Of a DNA stretch of 58,472 bases, positions 1 to 9,613 are shown piece by piece. Within the stretch, counting starts at the first letter, position 1. Every line of letters starts with the position of its first letter. Location of the stretch: contig JACKCV010000008.1 of NCBI GenBank assembly GCA_020633825.1, forward strand, positions 1-58,472, read 5' to 3'. A program made the translations under genes and the position numbers. The DNA comes from Fibrobacteria bacterium (GTDB lineage: Bacteria > Fibrobacterota > Fibrobacteria > UBA5070). The notes below the pieces were generated by a model, which saw only the letters and a program-made list of their open reading frames with translations, made no database searches and was not told the DNA's origin.

Positions 1-189
1 CGGGCGGCGGCGGGGGGGGAGGGGAACTCGGGATGGCTGGATGTTGGGGAGGGCTTTGGTGGTTTCCTTTTCGAGGAAACTTGCGTGGCTCTGGTTGCGA
101 AGCGGAGTGTTTTGCTTAGTGGAAATGGGAAGCGGGATCTTTTGGGATCGCCTTCGGGAATGGGGAAAAGCTGATAGAATAGGGGAGTC

Positions 190-1086
190 ATGCCGAAAAA
201 ACGCTTAGCGGACGAGGGGGGCGTTGGACGGGAGAACTCCAATCCGGATGTCTTCCAGTTCACCGACTACCGCAAGTATCTGCGTGAGTTCTACGAAGAG
301 AGGAAGCGCCGGGATCGACGCGTCTCCCATCGTTGGATCGCGCAGAGAGTGGGATTCCGTTCCTCCGGTCTCTTCGCGCAGATCCTGACTGGATTGACCA
401 ATCTTTCCGAAGCGATGGTGGAACGATTCGTGCCCTTCCTCGGCTTGGGGACGGAGGAGGCGGAGTACTTCCGGCATCTGGTTCGCTTCAACCAGGCGAA
501 ATCCTATCGCGCCAAACGCGATGCCCTCGAACTGCTCCTGAAATACGACCAAGTGCGCGTCAGGACCCTGGAAGCGAGTCAGTACGAATACTACGGGAGT
601 TGGGTGCCTTCGGCAGTCCGGGCGGTGTTGGGGTTTGGTGGGTTCCAAGGCGATTTCGCCGAGCTTGGGAGACGACTGGAGCCCTCCGTTTCCGCCGCCG
701 AGGCGAAGAAGAGCGTGGAACTTCTCGAACGCTTGGGGTTGGTTCGGCGAAGCCCGGACGGAGTGTGGGAGGTTATGGATGGATTCATCAGTTCGGGGTC
801 CGAAACCACCGGCGTAGCCCTCCGCAACTACCACATCGCTGTCATGGATCTCGCACGAGAAGCACTGGAAAGGTTTCCGCGCGAGGTTCGGAACGCCTCG
901 ACGGTGACGGTGGGCGTCTCCGCGCGAGGATGGGAAACCATTTCTCGCCGCATCGACGAGCTACGTCGGGAAATCCTCGAAATCGCCCGGGACGAGGAGG
1001 ATGCCGACCGGGTGTACCAGGTGAACATCCACGCCTTTCCCCTTACCCGGAAGATCGAAGGGGATCCGGAGGAGGGAACTCCATGA
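190..1086 (+). CDS. TIGR02147 (DUF4423) family regulator-like protein, copy 1
   Basis: This 298-residue soluble protein has no signal peptide. It belongs to the Fibrobacter paralogous family TIGR02147, whose members are uncharacterised but usually considered transcriptional regulators. What I see: an N-terminal segment starting DVFQFTDYRKYLREFYEERK, a helical region (residues about 40-75) with the look of a helix-turn-helix and including SSGLFAQILTGLTNLSE, a middle winged-helix-like part, and a C-terminal block with the family pattern LRREILEIA...VYQVNIHAFPLT. The protein at 29051-29890 aligns over its whole length (DYRxxLR, SSG, REIL, AFP). A GGGGAG precedes the ATG by 2 nt. The stop overlaps the start of the next gene (ATGA at 1083-1086), so the two are translationally coupled. 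The DNA-binding role is inference. Confidence 0.85.
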   Translation: MPKKRLADEGGVGRENSNPDVFQFTDYRKYLREFYEERKRRDRRVSHRWIAQRVGFRSSGLFAQILTGLTNLSEAMVERFVPFLGLGTEEAEYFRHLVRFNQAKSYRAKRDALELLLKYDQVRVRTLEASQYEYYGSWVPSAVRAVLGFGGFQGDFAELGRRLEPSVSAAEAKKSVELLERLGLVRRSPDGVWEVMDGFISSGSETTGVALRNYHIAVMDLAREALERFPREVRNASTVTVGVSARGWETISRRIDELRREILEIARDEEDADRVYQVNIHAFPLTRKIEGDPEEGTP

Positions 1087-2357
1087 TCGGCAAGGGAAAG
1101 TCGGGGTGGTGGGGCCTCGCGCTGGGAAGTTTCCTCGTGCTGCTCGGATCCTGCGCCGACTCGCGCATCGCCGGCGGCACCGGCTCCGAGACCACCGCAT
1201 TGGGTGCGCGAATCCTGTACAGCGACAGCCAACCAGCTTCGGATGTGATGGTGCGGCTGATCGACCTCGAGAGTTGGGGACGACGGACGGTTGCGGACAG
1301 TGGAAGTGCGGTCGACAGCGTCCGGACCGATTCCTCCGGTCGATTCCGGTTCGTGGGGTTCGAAGAAGGCTCCTATGCCCTTGAGATCCTCGGTCGTGGT
1401 GAAATCCTGTACCGCAAGGACCACTTCGGGGTCTCCTCCGGTGGGGGACGGGAATTGGGAGATTTGCGGCTGACCCGGGCCGGAAGGGTTTCCGGAGTCG
1501 TTCGAAGTCCCACCTCGCAGGCTGTGCGAGTCGTCCTCTCGGGGACCGGACTTTCGGCTCGAGTCGATTCCTCCGGAGGGTTTCTCCTTCCCGCGGTTCC
1601 TGCTGGCACCTTCGAATTGCTGGTCGAATTCACCGAGGCCGAAGGGAACACATGGCAGAGGGGAATGCGCCTGGAGGTGGGGGAAGGGGAAGAGCTGGCG
1701 GACCTTTCCGTCGATGTGGCTCCACGGGAGGTCCTCCTCGACGACTTCGACGACGGAGATCGATTCTCCTTGCTTGGATCCTTGCTGGGGGGAGGTACTT
1801 GGTTCTACCACGACGACTCCGCCTACGGGGGAACGAGCTTCCTCGACCCGGTTGCCGCGGAATCCGACCTGGGGATCGCCATCACGGATTCCAGTGCCTG
1901 GGGTGGGAAGGGCAGATCCCTGGCGGCGAAGCTCCGCATCGGAAGCGAGGGGACGGCACGCTTCGCCCTCGTCGGCCTGGAGATGTCTCCTCGATTCGGG
2001 TCGCCGAGCCGCCGCTCCTGGATCGATTTGAGGTCCATGGATTCGTTGGTGTTCCTGGCCAAGGGGCAGGGCACCGTTCGCATCCAGTTTTCCACCCGCG
2101 CCATGGCCCTCGAAACCGGGGGAACGGTCCAATTCGAGACTTCCCTCGAATTGAGCGAAGGTTGGAATCGGTTTTCCATCCCCGCCGACCGGATCGCCCT
2201 GCCGCCGAACTCCAAGGTGTCGGGGATCCCGTGGATGCAGGCGGCCGCGGAGGTCGGGAGCATCCACTTCCTGGTCAACCAGGATGCCGACCTCTGGCTG
2301 GATGGATTGGCACTGAGGGGTGTCGGACTCGAAGCGCTCCTCCGGGGGATCCGATGA
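1083..2357 (+). CDS. Lipoprotein with carboxypeptidase-regulatory-like repeats and a jelly-roll-like C-terminal domain, copy 1
   Basis: This 424-residue envelope lipoprotein starts at the ATG inside the ATGA overlap with the regulator. The signal peptide ends in the lipobox LLGSC (Cys24). Residues about 40-200 hold two beta-sandwich repeats with the pattern D-SSGRFRF-G-EEGSYAL and DSSGGFLLPAVPAGTFEL, typical of carboxypeptidase-regulatory-like domains. From the motif LLDDFDDGD (about residue 220) to the end lies a domain that resembles CIA30 or galactose-binding jelly-rolls, with MDSLVFLAKGQGTVRIQF and a final WLDGLALRGVGLEALL. The lipoprotein at 29887-30999 shares the same order of elements, including LLLDDF and MDSLCF. 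I infer a ligand-binding envelope partner of the upstream regulator. No enzymatic motif is visible. Confidence 0.8.
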   Translation: MIGKGKSGWWGLALGSFLVLLGSCADSRIAGGTGSETTALGARILYSDSQPASDVMVRLIDLESWGRRTVADSGSAVDSVRTDSSGRFRFVGFEEGSYALEILGRGEILYRKDHFGVSSGGGRELGDLRLTRAGRVSGVVRSPTSQAVRVVLSGTGLSARVDSSGGFLLPAVPAGTFELLVEFTEAEGNTWQRGMRLEVGEGEELADLSVDVAPREVLLDDFDDGDRFSLLGSLLGGGTWFYHDDSAYGGTSFLDPVAAESDLGIAITDSSAWGGKGRSLAAKLRIGSEGTARFALVGLEMSPRFGSPSRRSWIDLRSMDSLVFLAKGQGTVRIQFSTRAMALETGGTVQFETSLELSEGWNRFSIPADRIALPPNSKVSGIPWMQAAAEVGSIHFLVNQDADLWLDGLALRGVGLEALLRGIR

Positions 2358-2535
2358 GGCCGGACAGGAGGCCGGGGAACCCGACACTTCTCCGGAACGG
2401 TCCGCATCCGGTTCGACCGGGGCAGGCTCGACGGCATCTCGAAGACCTTTTCGCCAAACCGTGCCATCCTGGATCCTCCCGTGTCTTGCCGAATTTTGTC
2501 GCACAGGAAATCGAAGCGAGAAAAGGAATCCCAAC

Positions 2536-4467
2536 ATGAAATTCGTCACCATGATGATCTGCGCTCTGGTTCTGCCCCGGATCGCCAAAGCCTGGACCAG
2601 CGCCCTCTATCCGCCATCCTGGACACCCCCGGTTGCGGCGGATTTCTACACCGACGCCTTCCTCCAGGACTGGTCCTACGCGGGGTACCATCGGGGGGAA
2701 CTGGAGCCCCCGCGCGCCGGGGATGCGCGACTGTCCGGATTCCGGATCTTCCGGGTCACGGACGCCCCTTTCCGGGCCGACAATACGGGGAATACCGACG
2801 CGACCTCGGCGATCCAGGCGGCCCTCGACAGTGCCGCAAAGGCCGGGGGAGGGGTCGTCTTCCTCCCCGCCGGAACCTATCGGATCTCCACCGGGTCGAA
2901 TCCCCAGGCGTTGAGCATCCGGAAATCGAACATCATCCTTCGCGGAGAAGGTCCGGAGCGCACCTTCCTCTGGAACACCACCACGGAGATGAATTCGAAA
3001 TCGATCCTCAAGACCTCCGGAGCGGGATCCTGGTCCTCCATTCCCTCCAAACGGACGGCCGTCGCCGCGGATCTCCGCAATCCGACCTCGGTCGTGCCCG
3101 TCGAGGATGTCGGCGGGTTCGCGGTCGGTGACCAGATCATCCTCCGCAACCGCATCACCGACGGCTGGATCTCCGAGCACAAGGAGTCGGACTGGCTCGG
3201 CAAATCGGCGAAATTCACCGGCATCGTCTATCAGCGCCGGATTCTGTCGATCGATGCGTCCGCCGGGACCATCACCCTCGACGCTCCCGTGCGCTACTCC
3301 CTCCTTCGGCGCGATTCCGCGATGGTCCACGCTAGCCCGTCCATGCTGGAGGAGGTCGGGTTGGAGGATTTCTCGCTGGGCAACAGCCAGATCGCCACCA
3401 CCTCGGGGTGGGGGGAAAACGACTATTCCGTCGCGGGTTCCGCCGGCTACGATGCGCACGCCTCCTACGCCATCAACTTCCATGGAGTCCGCGATGGATG
3501 GATCCGCAACGTGCGCTCCTTCCAGCCCGAAGGCAACACCAGCGGTGCCCACCTCCTGTCCAACGGGATCCTGCTCAACCAGACCCGAGGGGTTCTCGTG
3601 GACTCCTGCGAGATCGGTCATCTCCAGTACGGAGGCGGGGGAGGGAATGGGTACGCGTACCGCGTGTCGGGCAACGAGAACATGATCCGGGACTGCCGCT
3701 CCTGGTTCACCCGTCACGGATTCGTGCTGTCTCACATGCTGGCTTCGGGCAACGTCTTCCTGCGCGATCACGACAAGGAGACGGGCTTACAGACCGGACT
3801 CGTCGGATCGGAGGTCACCTCCGGGAACGGAAGCGACAACCACATGCACTTCAGCCACAGCAACCTCTTCGATCGATGCACTTCCGAAAACAGCGTCTTC
3901 CTGGCGCAGTACCGACCCTACGGTTCGGATCCCCGACACGATCTGACCGCCGCCCACACCCTCTACTGGAACACCGAAGGTCTGGGGGCCGGAGTGAAGG
4001 GGAGCACCGACCTGATCCGCACCTCCCAGGCACGCTACGGCTACGTGATCGGCACGCGGGGCACGCGCACCTCCGTCAGGAATGCCGCGAGCAACTCCAC
4101 CTCCGATTCCATCCTCCTGAAGACGGAGCCATTGGACAGTGTGGAGGGGGAGGGGATGGGCGAAACGTTGTCGCCGGCCTCGCTGTGGAGGGATCAGTAC
4201 GGCAAGCGAGTCTCGGGGGAGCCGACTTCCGTGCGGACAGGCGACGGCAAGTTCCTCGATGCCCGGTTCCAGGGTGGGGCACTGCTGCTCCATCCCCCCG
4301 CCGGACCCGTGGAAATCGTCCTGCAGGATCTTCGCGGTCGCACGCTCCTGCGTCGCAAGGTGGAGGGGCCCACCATCCTCCCGGGAATTTCCCGAGGCGT
4401 CTATGTCCTTCGATCGCGTCGGGGCCTGGAACCTGGCCTCCCGCGGATCCTCGCCAACGGCGAGTGA
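2536..4467 (+). CDS. Secreted pectate-lyase-3-type right-handed beta-helix protein
   Basis: This is a 643-residue exported protein. I chose the ATG at 2536 because AAAAGGAA lies just upstream and the translation begins with a signal peptide (MKFVTMMICALVLPRIAKA). Around residue 80 it has the pectate_lyase_3 entry motif: DNTGNTDATSAIQAAL followed by GGGVVFLPAGTYRIS. This motif is shared with polygalacturonase-like and phage tailspike-like beta-helix enzymes. The middle consists of beta-helix rungs (GILLNQTRGVLVDSCEIG and similar). The C-terminal ~80 residues (VEIVLQDLRGRTLLRRKV ... GISRGVYVLRSR) resemble a type IX secretion sorting tail. It lies 178 nt after the lipoprotein and may be controlled with it. 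Catalytic residues cannot be assigned by eye, so the substrate (pectin or a related uronan) is inference. Confidence 0.78.
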   Translation: MKFVTMMICALVLPRIAKAWTSALYPPSWTPPVAADFYTDAFLQDWSYAGYHRGELEPPRAGDARLSGFRIFRVTDAPFRADNTGNTDATSAIQAALDSAAKAGGGVVFLPAGTYRISTGSNPQALSIRKSNIILRGEGPERTFLWNTTTEMNSKSILKTSGAGSWSSIPSKRTAVAADLRNPTSVVPVEDVGGFAVGDQIILRNRITDGWISEHKESDWLGKSAKFTGIVYQRRILSIDASAGTITLDAPVRYSLLRRDSAMVHASPSMLEEVGLEDFSLGNSQIATTSGWGENDYSVAGSAGYDAHASYAINFHGVRDGWIRNVRSFQPEGNTSGAHLLSNGILLNQTRGVLVDSCEIGHLQYGGGGGNGYAYRVSGNENMIRDCRSWFTRHGFVLSHMLASGNVFLRDHDKETGLQTGLVGSEVTSGNGSDNHMHFSHSNLFDRCTSENSVFLAQYRPYGSDPRHDLTAAHTLYWNTEGLGAGVKGSTDLIRTSQARYGYVIGTRGTRTSVRNAASNSTSDSILLKTEPLDSVEGEGMGETLSPASLWRDQYGKRVSGEPTSVRTGDGKFLDARFQGGALLLHPPAGPVEIVLQDLRGRTLLRRKVEGPTILPGISRGVYVLRSRRGLEPGLPRILANGE

Positions 4468-4505
4468 GGTCGGACTCGGCCCTTCGTCGGGGAGCCTGGA
4501 AGCCG

Positions 4506-4524
4506 CGGGCTGAACCGCAGCCCG
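4506..4524. terminator. GC-rich hairpin between convergent genes
   Basis: CGGGCTG (4506-4512) pairs with CAGCCCG (4518-4524) around a 5-nt loop. It lies between the convergent stops of the beta-helix gene (4467) and the TetR gene (4541), where a bidirectional terminator is expected. There is no T-run on either side, so the terminator function is tentative. Confidence 0.4.
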
Positions 4525-4540
4525 GGCGGTGCCGGTCGCC

Positions 4541-5095
4541 TCAGGGTTCCCGGGCGAGGCAACCTTCGAGGAACAGGTTCGCCAAGGTGCGGGCCGTACC
4601 GGGGGGGCGGTGCCGTCGGCTGAAGGCGGAGGCCATCCCGAGCAGGGCGGTGGTCGCCAGGGAGGGGTCCAGGTCCGTCCGCAGGGGAAGTCCGGCGACC
4701 AGTCGGGCGACGCGGGAAGGAAAGCGCTGCCGATAGGCCGCACCGAAGGTTTCGCGCGCGGATTCCGAGAGGTGGGACAGATCCTGACTGGCCAGCCGCA
4801 TGGCGACGCGGGCTCGACCCGGGGGGGCGCAGAGGATTTCCAGGAGATCCCCGAGGACGTCCGAAGGGCGTTCCGGGATCGATGTTTCGAGTCGTTCGAG
4901 CTGCGATTCGAGGTCCTGCAGGCCGGCCTCGAGCAAGGCCAGGAAGAGGTGCTCCTTGTCGCGGAAGTGGTGGTACAAGGCGGGCTTGGTGAGGCCGCAA
5001 GCCGTGGAGATGTCGGCCATGGACGTCCCGTGGTAGCCTCGTAGTTCGAAGAGCGCGGAGGACTTGTCGAGGATGTCGAGGGGGCTCAGGGCCAT
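4541..5095 (-). CDS. TetR/AcrR family transcriptional repressor
   Basis: This 184-residue repressor has a classic N-terminal TetR helix-turn-helix: ALFELRGYHGTSMADISTAC followed by GLTKPALYHHFRDKEHLF (residues about 13-51). The C-terminal ligand-binding and dimerisation domain is divergent, as usual. It is the second gene of a two-gene unit: the MFS exporter upstream ends one base before this start, so they are co-transcribed. The perfect palindrome at 6454-6471 in front of the exporter is its probable operator, giving an autoregulated, effector-induced exporter. The effector is unknown. Confidence 0.92.
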   Translation of the reverse strand: MALSPLDILDKSSALFELRGYHGTSMADISTACGLTKPALYHHFRDKEHLFLALLEAGLQDLESQLERLETSIPERPSDVLGDLLEILCAPPGRARVAMRLASQDLSHLSESARETFGAAYRQRFPSRVARLVAGLPLRTDLDPSLATTALLGMASAFSRRHRPPGTARTLANLFLEGCLAREP

Positions 5096-5096
5096 C

Positions 5097-6443
5097 TCAG
5101 GACGCCTTGGCTTTGCGGCGGATGCCCGCCGGGAGGAAGTAGGCCAGCGGGACCAGGAACGTGGAGATGATCGCGGATACCGCGAAGGCCGTGGTCAGGC
5201 TCGGCGCGGTGTCGGGGGACGCCGGGTGCGCGAGCCCTCCGAGCAAGGCCGCGGTGGAAATCTGTCCCACCGCATGGGCCACGGAGAGGAGGGATTGGGC
5301 CATGGTCCTCTGCCCGGCCGGTGTGGCGTGCAGCAGAGCCAGCCGGGCAGGACCACCGAGCAACGCCGCCAGTCCAAGTCCAAGAAGGGCGCCGCCGATG
5401 TGCCAGGTCATCGCCACCGGGTGGGGGGTGAGGGCGAAGACCGCCAGCCCCGCCGTCTGCAGGAAGGCCCCCGCCACCAGGATGGGGCGTGCACCGAAGC
5501 GGTCGGTCAGACGTCCGGCCAGAGGCGACCCGACCAGGAGGGCCAACACCAGGGCGGTGAGCAGGAAGCCGGCTTGGGAGGGCGTGACTCCCAGGGATCG
5601 GACGGCGTGGTCGGGGAGGAACATGGTTCCGACTTCCCCCAATCCGGCTCCGACTCCCAGGAGCAGGGGGAGCACCACCGCCCGACGCCCCAGGAGGCGA
5701 GGCGGAAGGAAAGGGCGCGGGTTCTTCCGCTCCCAAGCGGTGAGCAATCCCAGCGAGGCGATCCCGGTCACGATCAAACCCGCAAGCAGCGGAGGTGCCA
5801 GCAGTCTCCCCATCGACATGGACAAGGCGAGAGTGACCAAGGCCAAGGAAAGCAGCCCGATTCCCACCAGATCGATCGGGCCATGGGAGGAAGGTTTCAC
5901 CGTCGGCATGCTCTTGAGGGACATGGCCAGCAGCAGGACGGAAAGGGGGAGATTCGCTGCGAAGATCCATCTCCAGTCGGCGAAGGACAGCACCGCGGCT
6001 CCCAGGGGAGGACCGATCAGGAAGGCAAGTCCGAAGGTCGCTCCGATGGCTCCGAGCATGCGTCCCTGTTTCTGCCGACTGACGACGTCTCCGATCGTGG
6101 CCGAGGCGACCGGGAAGATTCCACCGGACCCGAAACCCTGAAGGGCTCGTGCGACGAGGAGCCAACCGATTCCGGGAGCGAGCACCACCCCCAGGGATCC
6201 GAGGGCGAACAAGGCCACGGAGACCCGATAGGCGCGACCTCGCCCTTGGCGATCGGACAGGGCCCCGAGCAACGGGGTTCCCACCAGATTGGTGAGGACG
6301 TAGATGGTCACCAACCAGGAGGACGCGACCGCGGAGGCTGCGAATTCTCCCCGGATGGCGGGGAGGGCCGGCCCGAGGATGGCGATGTCGAGCGCGCCCA
6401 TGAGGACGCCGAGGAAGAGGGTCAGGAAGAGGTTTCGATTCAC
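5097..6443 (-). CDS. MFS drug-efflux-type transporter
   Basis: This 448-residue inner-membrane protein is built from hydrophobic segments throughout, consistent with 12-14 membrane helices. It has the MFS motif A (GALSDRQGRGRAYR, residues about 58-71) and a DHA2-style motif C region (IGPPLGAAVLSFADWRWIF), as in proton-driven multidrug exporters. The start is a GTG at 6443, and GAGGG lies only one base before it, which is unusually close. The next in-frame ATG is residue 15, too deep in the first helix to be preferred. The TetR gene follows at once, and the operator is 10 bp upstream. Substrate unknown. Confidence 0.88.
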   Translation of the reverse strand: MNRNLFLTLFLGVLMGALDIAILGPALPAIRGEFAASAVASSWLVTIYVLTNLVGTPLLGALSDRQGRGRAYRVSVALFALGSLGVVLAPGIGWLLVARALQGFGSGGIFPVASATIGDVVSRQKQGRMLGAIGATFGLAFLIGPPLGAAVLSFADWRWIFAANLPLSVLLLAMSLKSMPTVKPSSHGPIDLVGIGLLSLALVTLALSMSMGRLLAPPLLAGLIVTGIASLGLLTAWERKNPRPFLPPRLLGRRAVVLPLLLGVGAGLGEVGTMFLPDHAVRSLGVTPSQAGFLLTALVLALLVGSPLAGRLTDRFGARPILVAGAFLQTAGLAVFALTPHPVAMTWHIGGALLGLGLAALLGGPARLALLHATPAGQRTMAQSLLSVAHAVGQISTAALLGGLAHPASPDTAPSLTTAFAVSAIISTFLVPLAYFLPAGIRRKAKAS

Positions 6444-6453
6444 ACCCTCTAAT

Positions 6454-6471
6454 TTACCGAACGTTCGGTAA
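6454..6471. promoter_or_regulatory. Perfect 18-bp palindromic TetR operator
   Basis: TTACCGAACGTTCGGTAA is a perfect palindrome 10 bp upstream of the MFS start codon. Length, symmetry and position are typical of TetR-family operators that repress their own efflux operon. Binding by the TetR encoded at 4541-5095 is inference from context. Confidence 0.8.
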
Positions 6472-6599
6472 CTCGCCCAGGTGGGAAGCGGATCTTCGAG
6501 CCCTAAAGGGGTTACCTGCGGGACGAACGAAGGGGCATTGTCCTTCGATGCCTGGGAGTACGGGGACGGCGGACCGGAATGGACGCGGGGTGCGAATCC

Positions 6600-7334
6600 T
6601 CAGGGAGTGTGGTCCACCAGATCGGCGCGGATGGTGCCCAATTTGATGGCGGAGGTCATGCGAACCGGAATGCGACGATCGTCGTCGGTGAGCCAGATCG
6701 TCAGTTTTCCCTTGCTCTGGAACAGGGCATCCCCGTGGAGACGAGGTTCGATCACCAAGGTGGACCAGCTTCCCAGGTCGGTCTTCAGCGTTTCCCGCCG
6801 CAGGCACCGCACCTCGACGTCCTTGAACACCTTGCGGTTGTCCAGCATGGGCAGGTGGAGGCTTTCCCCCGGCTCCAAGCGTGCGCGCCGGACCGCCAGG
6901 AATGCCGAAAGCAGATCATGGGCCCCTTCGGGGATCTCGACGATGGTGTCGACCGCGCCCCCCTTCTTCTGCCCTCCACGGACCAGGGCCTTGCCGGCTT
7001 GCCGGTCGAAGGAAAGCTTGACCGATGCGCTGTAGGAGCCTTCGTTCAAGCGTTTGTGGAAGGTCAAGGGAAGGCCGGTCTGCCAATTGACCCAGGATTC
7101 GACCGTGTCGCGTACGGGATAGAAGCTCTGGATGGCGTTGTTGGCCTTGGCGGTGGTGCGAACGACCATTTGCGTGGAATCGGTGGTCGGCAATAGATCG
7201 ATGCGCGATCGGCCCACCAACATTCCTCCCCAGAACACCTCGAAGCCGAGGGATTCCGCGGCGGGACGAGCTCCGAGGGCGGGGATCGCCCCGCACAGCG
7301 CGAACACCAAGGAGAGTGCGGGAGAAACCCTCAA
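6600..7334 (-). CDS. DUF3108-family exported protein
   Basis: This 244-residue protein reads as an exported member of the DUF3108 family: GFEVFWGGMLVGRSRIDL near the N-terminus, then FYPVRDTVESWVNWQTGLPL, and a C-terminal WLTDDDRRIPVRM with PVRMTSAIKLGTIRADL. Family members are periplasmic or outer-membrane-associated beta-rich proteins of unknown function. No ATG gives a signal peptide. The best start is a TTG at 7334 overlapping the purD stop (TTGA), giving MRVSPALSLVFALCGAIPA as signal sequence. No clear ribosome site precedes it, so translation probably depends on coupling to purD. It ends the minus-strand gene run. Confidence 0.75.
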   Translation of the reverse strand: MRVSPALSLVFALCGAIPALGARPAAESLGFEVFWGGMLVGRSRIDLLPTTDSTQMVVRTTAKANNAIQSFYPVRDTVESWVNWQTGLPLTFHKRLNEGSYSASVKLSFDRQAGKALVRGGQKKGGAVDTIVEIPEGAHDLLSAFLAVRRARLEPGESLHLPMLDNRKVFKDVEVRCLRRETLKTDLGSWSTLVIEPRLHGDALFQSKGKLTIWLTDDDRRIPVRMTSAIKLGTIRADLVDHTP

Positions 7335-8617
7335 CGTGGAAGGGCCGCCAGTCCCCGGGAGGCGATGTCGGTGCGCCACTGGGCACCCTCGATGCGCAAG
7401 GCCTGGACGCCGGCGTAGGCGCGTTCCACGGCACCGTGGAGGTCTTCTCCGATCCCCGTGACCCCCAGGATGCGTCCTCCGGAGGTGATCAGGTGGCCGT
7501 CTTCGTCGAGAGTGGTGCCTGCGTGCAGGACACGGACCCCTTCGAGGGTGGCGGCTTGGTCGAGACCTTCGATCTTGCGTCCTTTGCGGATGGGGCCGGG
7601 GTACCCTTCGGCGGCCAGGACCACCACCGCCGCGGATTTGCGCGGGGCGGGAACGTGTACATCTCCCAATCGACCTTGGACTGCGGCCAGGCTGAGATCC
7701 ACGAGATCGGATTCCAGGACGGGCAGGACGCATTGGGTCTCGGGATCGCCCAGGCGGCAGTTGAATTCCACCACCTTGGGGCCTTGCTTGGTGAGCATCA
7801 GGCCCACGTACAGGATGCCGCGATAGGGGCAGCCTTCCGATTCCATCGCCCGCAAGGTGGGCTCGATGATGGTCTGGCAACTGGTGGCCAGCACGGAGGG
7901 GGTCGCGCAAGGTGCCGGGGAGTAGGCCCCCATGCCGCCCGTATTGGGTCCCTTGTCGCCATCGCGCAGACGCTTGTGATCCTGCGCGGAGGGAAGCAGG
8001 ACGTAATTCTGGCCGTCGCACAGGGCGAACACCGAAAGTTCCTCCCCCTGCATGAATTCCTCGACCACGACTTCATCGCCGGCGGTCCCGAAGCTGCGCT
8101 CCTCCCCGAGCATGGAACGCGCTGCGGCGAGGGCCTCCTCGCGCGTCAGACAGACCACGGCCCCTTTCCCGGCCGCCAAGCCGGAAGCCTTCACCACCAC
8201 GGGGATGGGGCATTCCGACAGGTGGGCGACCAGGGATTCCAGCTCCGTGAAGGTGAGATGGGCGGCCGTCGGGATTCCGTATTTGGCCATGATGGCTTTG
8301 GAGAACGCCTTGCTCGATTCCAGCCGCGCGGCGGCCTGGGAGGGGCCCAGCGCGGGAATGCCCGCTTCGGCGAGGGCGTCGGCCAGACCCAGGGCGAGAG
8401 GGATCTCCGGTCCGATGAACACGAAATCCACGGACTCTTCCCGAGCCAGGGACACGAGTCCGGGGACATCGTCGGCCGCGACGGGAACCAATCTCCCCAA
8501 CTCGGCCATGCCAGGATTTCCTGGGGCGATCACGAGCTCGGGGGAATGGACACTTTCGGAGAGTTTCAAGGCGATGGCGTGTTCGCGGCCACCGGAGCCG
8601 ACAACGAGGATCTTCAT
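7331..8617 (-). CDS. purD: Phosphoribosylamine--glycine ligase (GAR synthetase)
   Basis: This 428-residue enzyme has the usual PurD length. It joins phosphoribosylamine and glycine with ATP in the second step of purine synthesis, in the cytoplasm. Visible marks: the N-terminal MKILVVGSGGREHAIALKL nucleotide-fold motif, IAPGNPGM, the ATP-grasp segment VVVKASGLAAGKGAVVC, and the signature DHKRLRDGDKGPNTGGMGAY. It follows the UDP-glucuronate decarboxylase gene by 51 nt and overlaps the DUF3108 gene at its stop. Family assignment is secure. Confidence 0.98.
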   Translation of the reverse strand: MKILVVGSGGREHAIALKLSESVHSPELVIAPGNPGMAELGRLVPVAADDVPGLVSLAREESVDFVFIGPEIPLALGLADALAEAGIPALGPSQAAARLESSKAFSKAIMAKYGIPTAAHLTFTELESLVAHLSECPIPVVVKASGLAAGKGAVVCLTREEALAAARSMLGEERSFGTAGDEVVVEEFMQGEELSVFALCDGQNYVLLPSAQDHKRLRDGDKGPNTGGMGAYSPAPCATPSVLATSCQTIIEPTLRAMESEGCPYRGILYVGLMLTKQGPKVVEFNCRLGDPETQCVLPVLESDLVDLSLAAVQGRLGDVHVPAPRKSAAVVVLAAEGYPGPIRKGRKIEGLDQAATLEGVRVLHAGTTLDEDGHLITSGGRILGVTGIGEDLHGAVERAYAGVQALRIEGAQWRTDIASRGLAALPR

Positions 8618-8668
8618 AGGTCCATCAAAGTAGAATCCACGGCCCGATCCGCCTGCCTCGAGGATGGA

Positions 8669-9610
<942 letters not shown>

Positions 9611-9613
9611 TCT

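Noticed and set aside
828..2588. 586-codon minus-strand frame
   Set aside because: It is antisense to the first lipoprotein; the plus-strand gene has a lipobox and a homologue in the same window.
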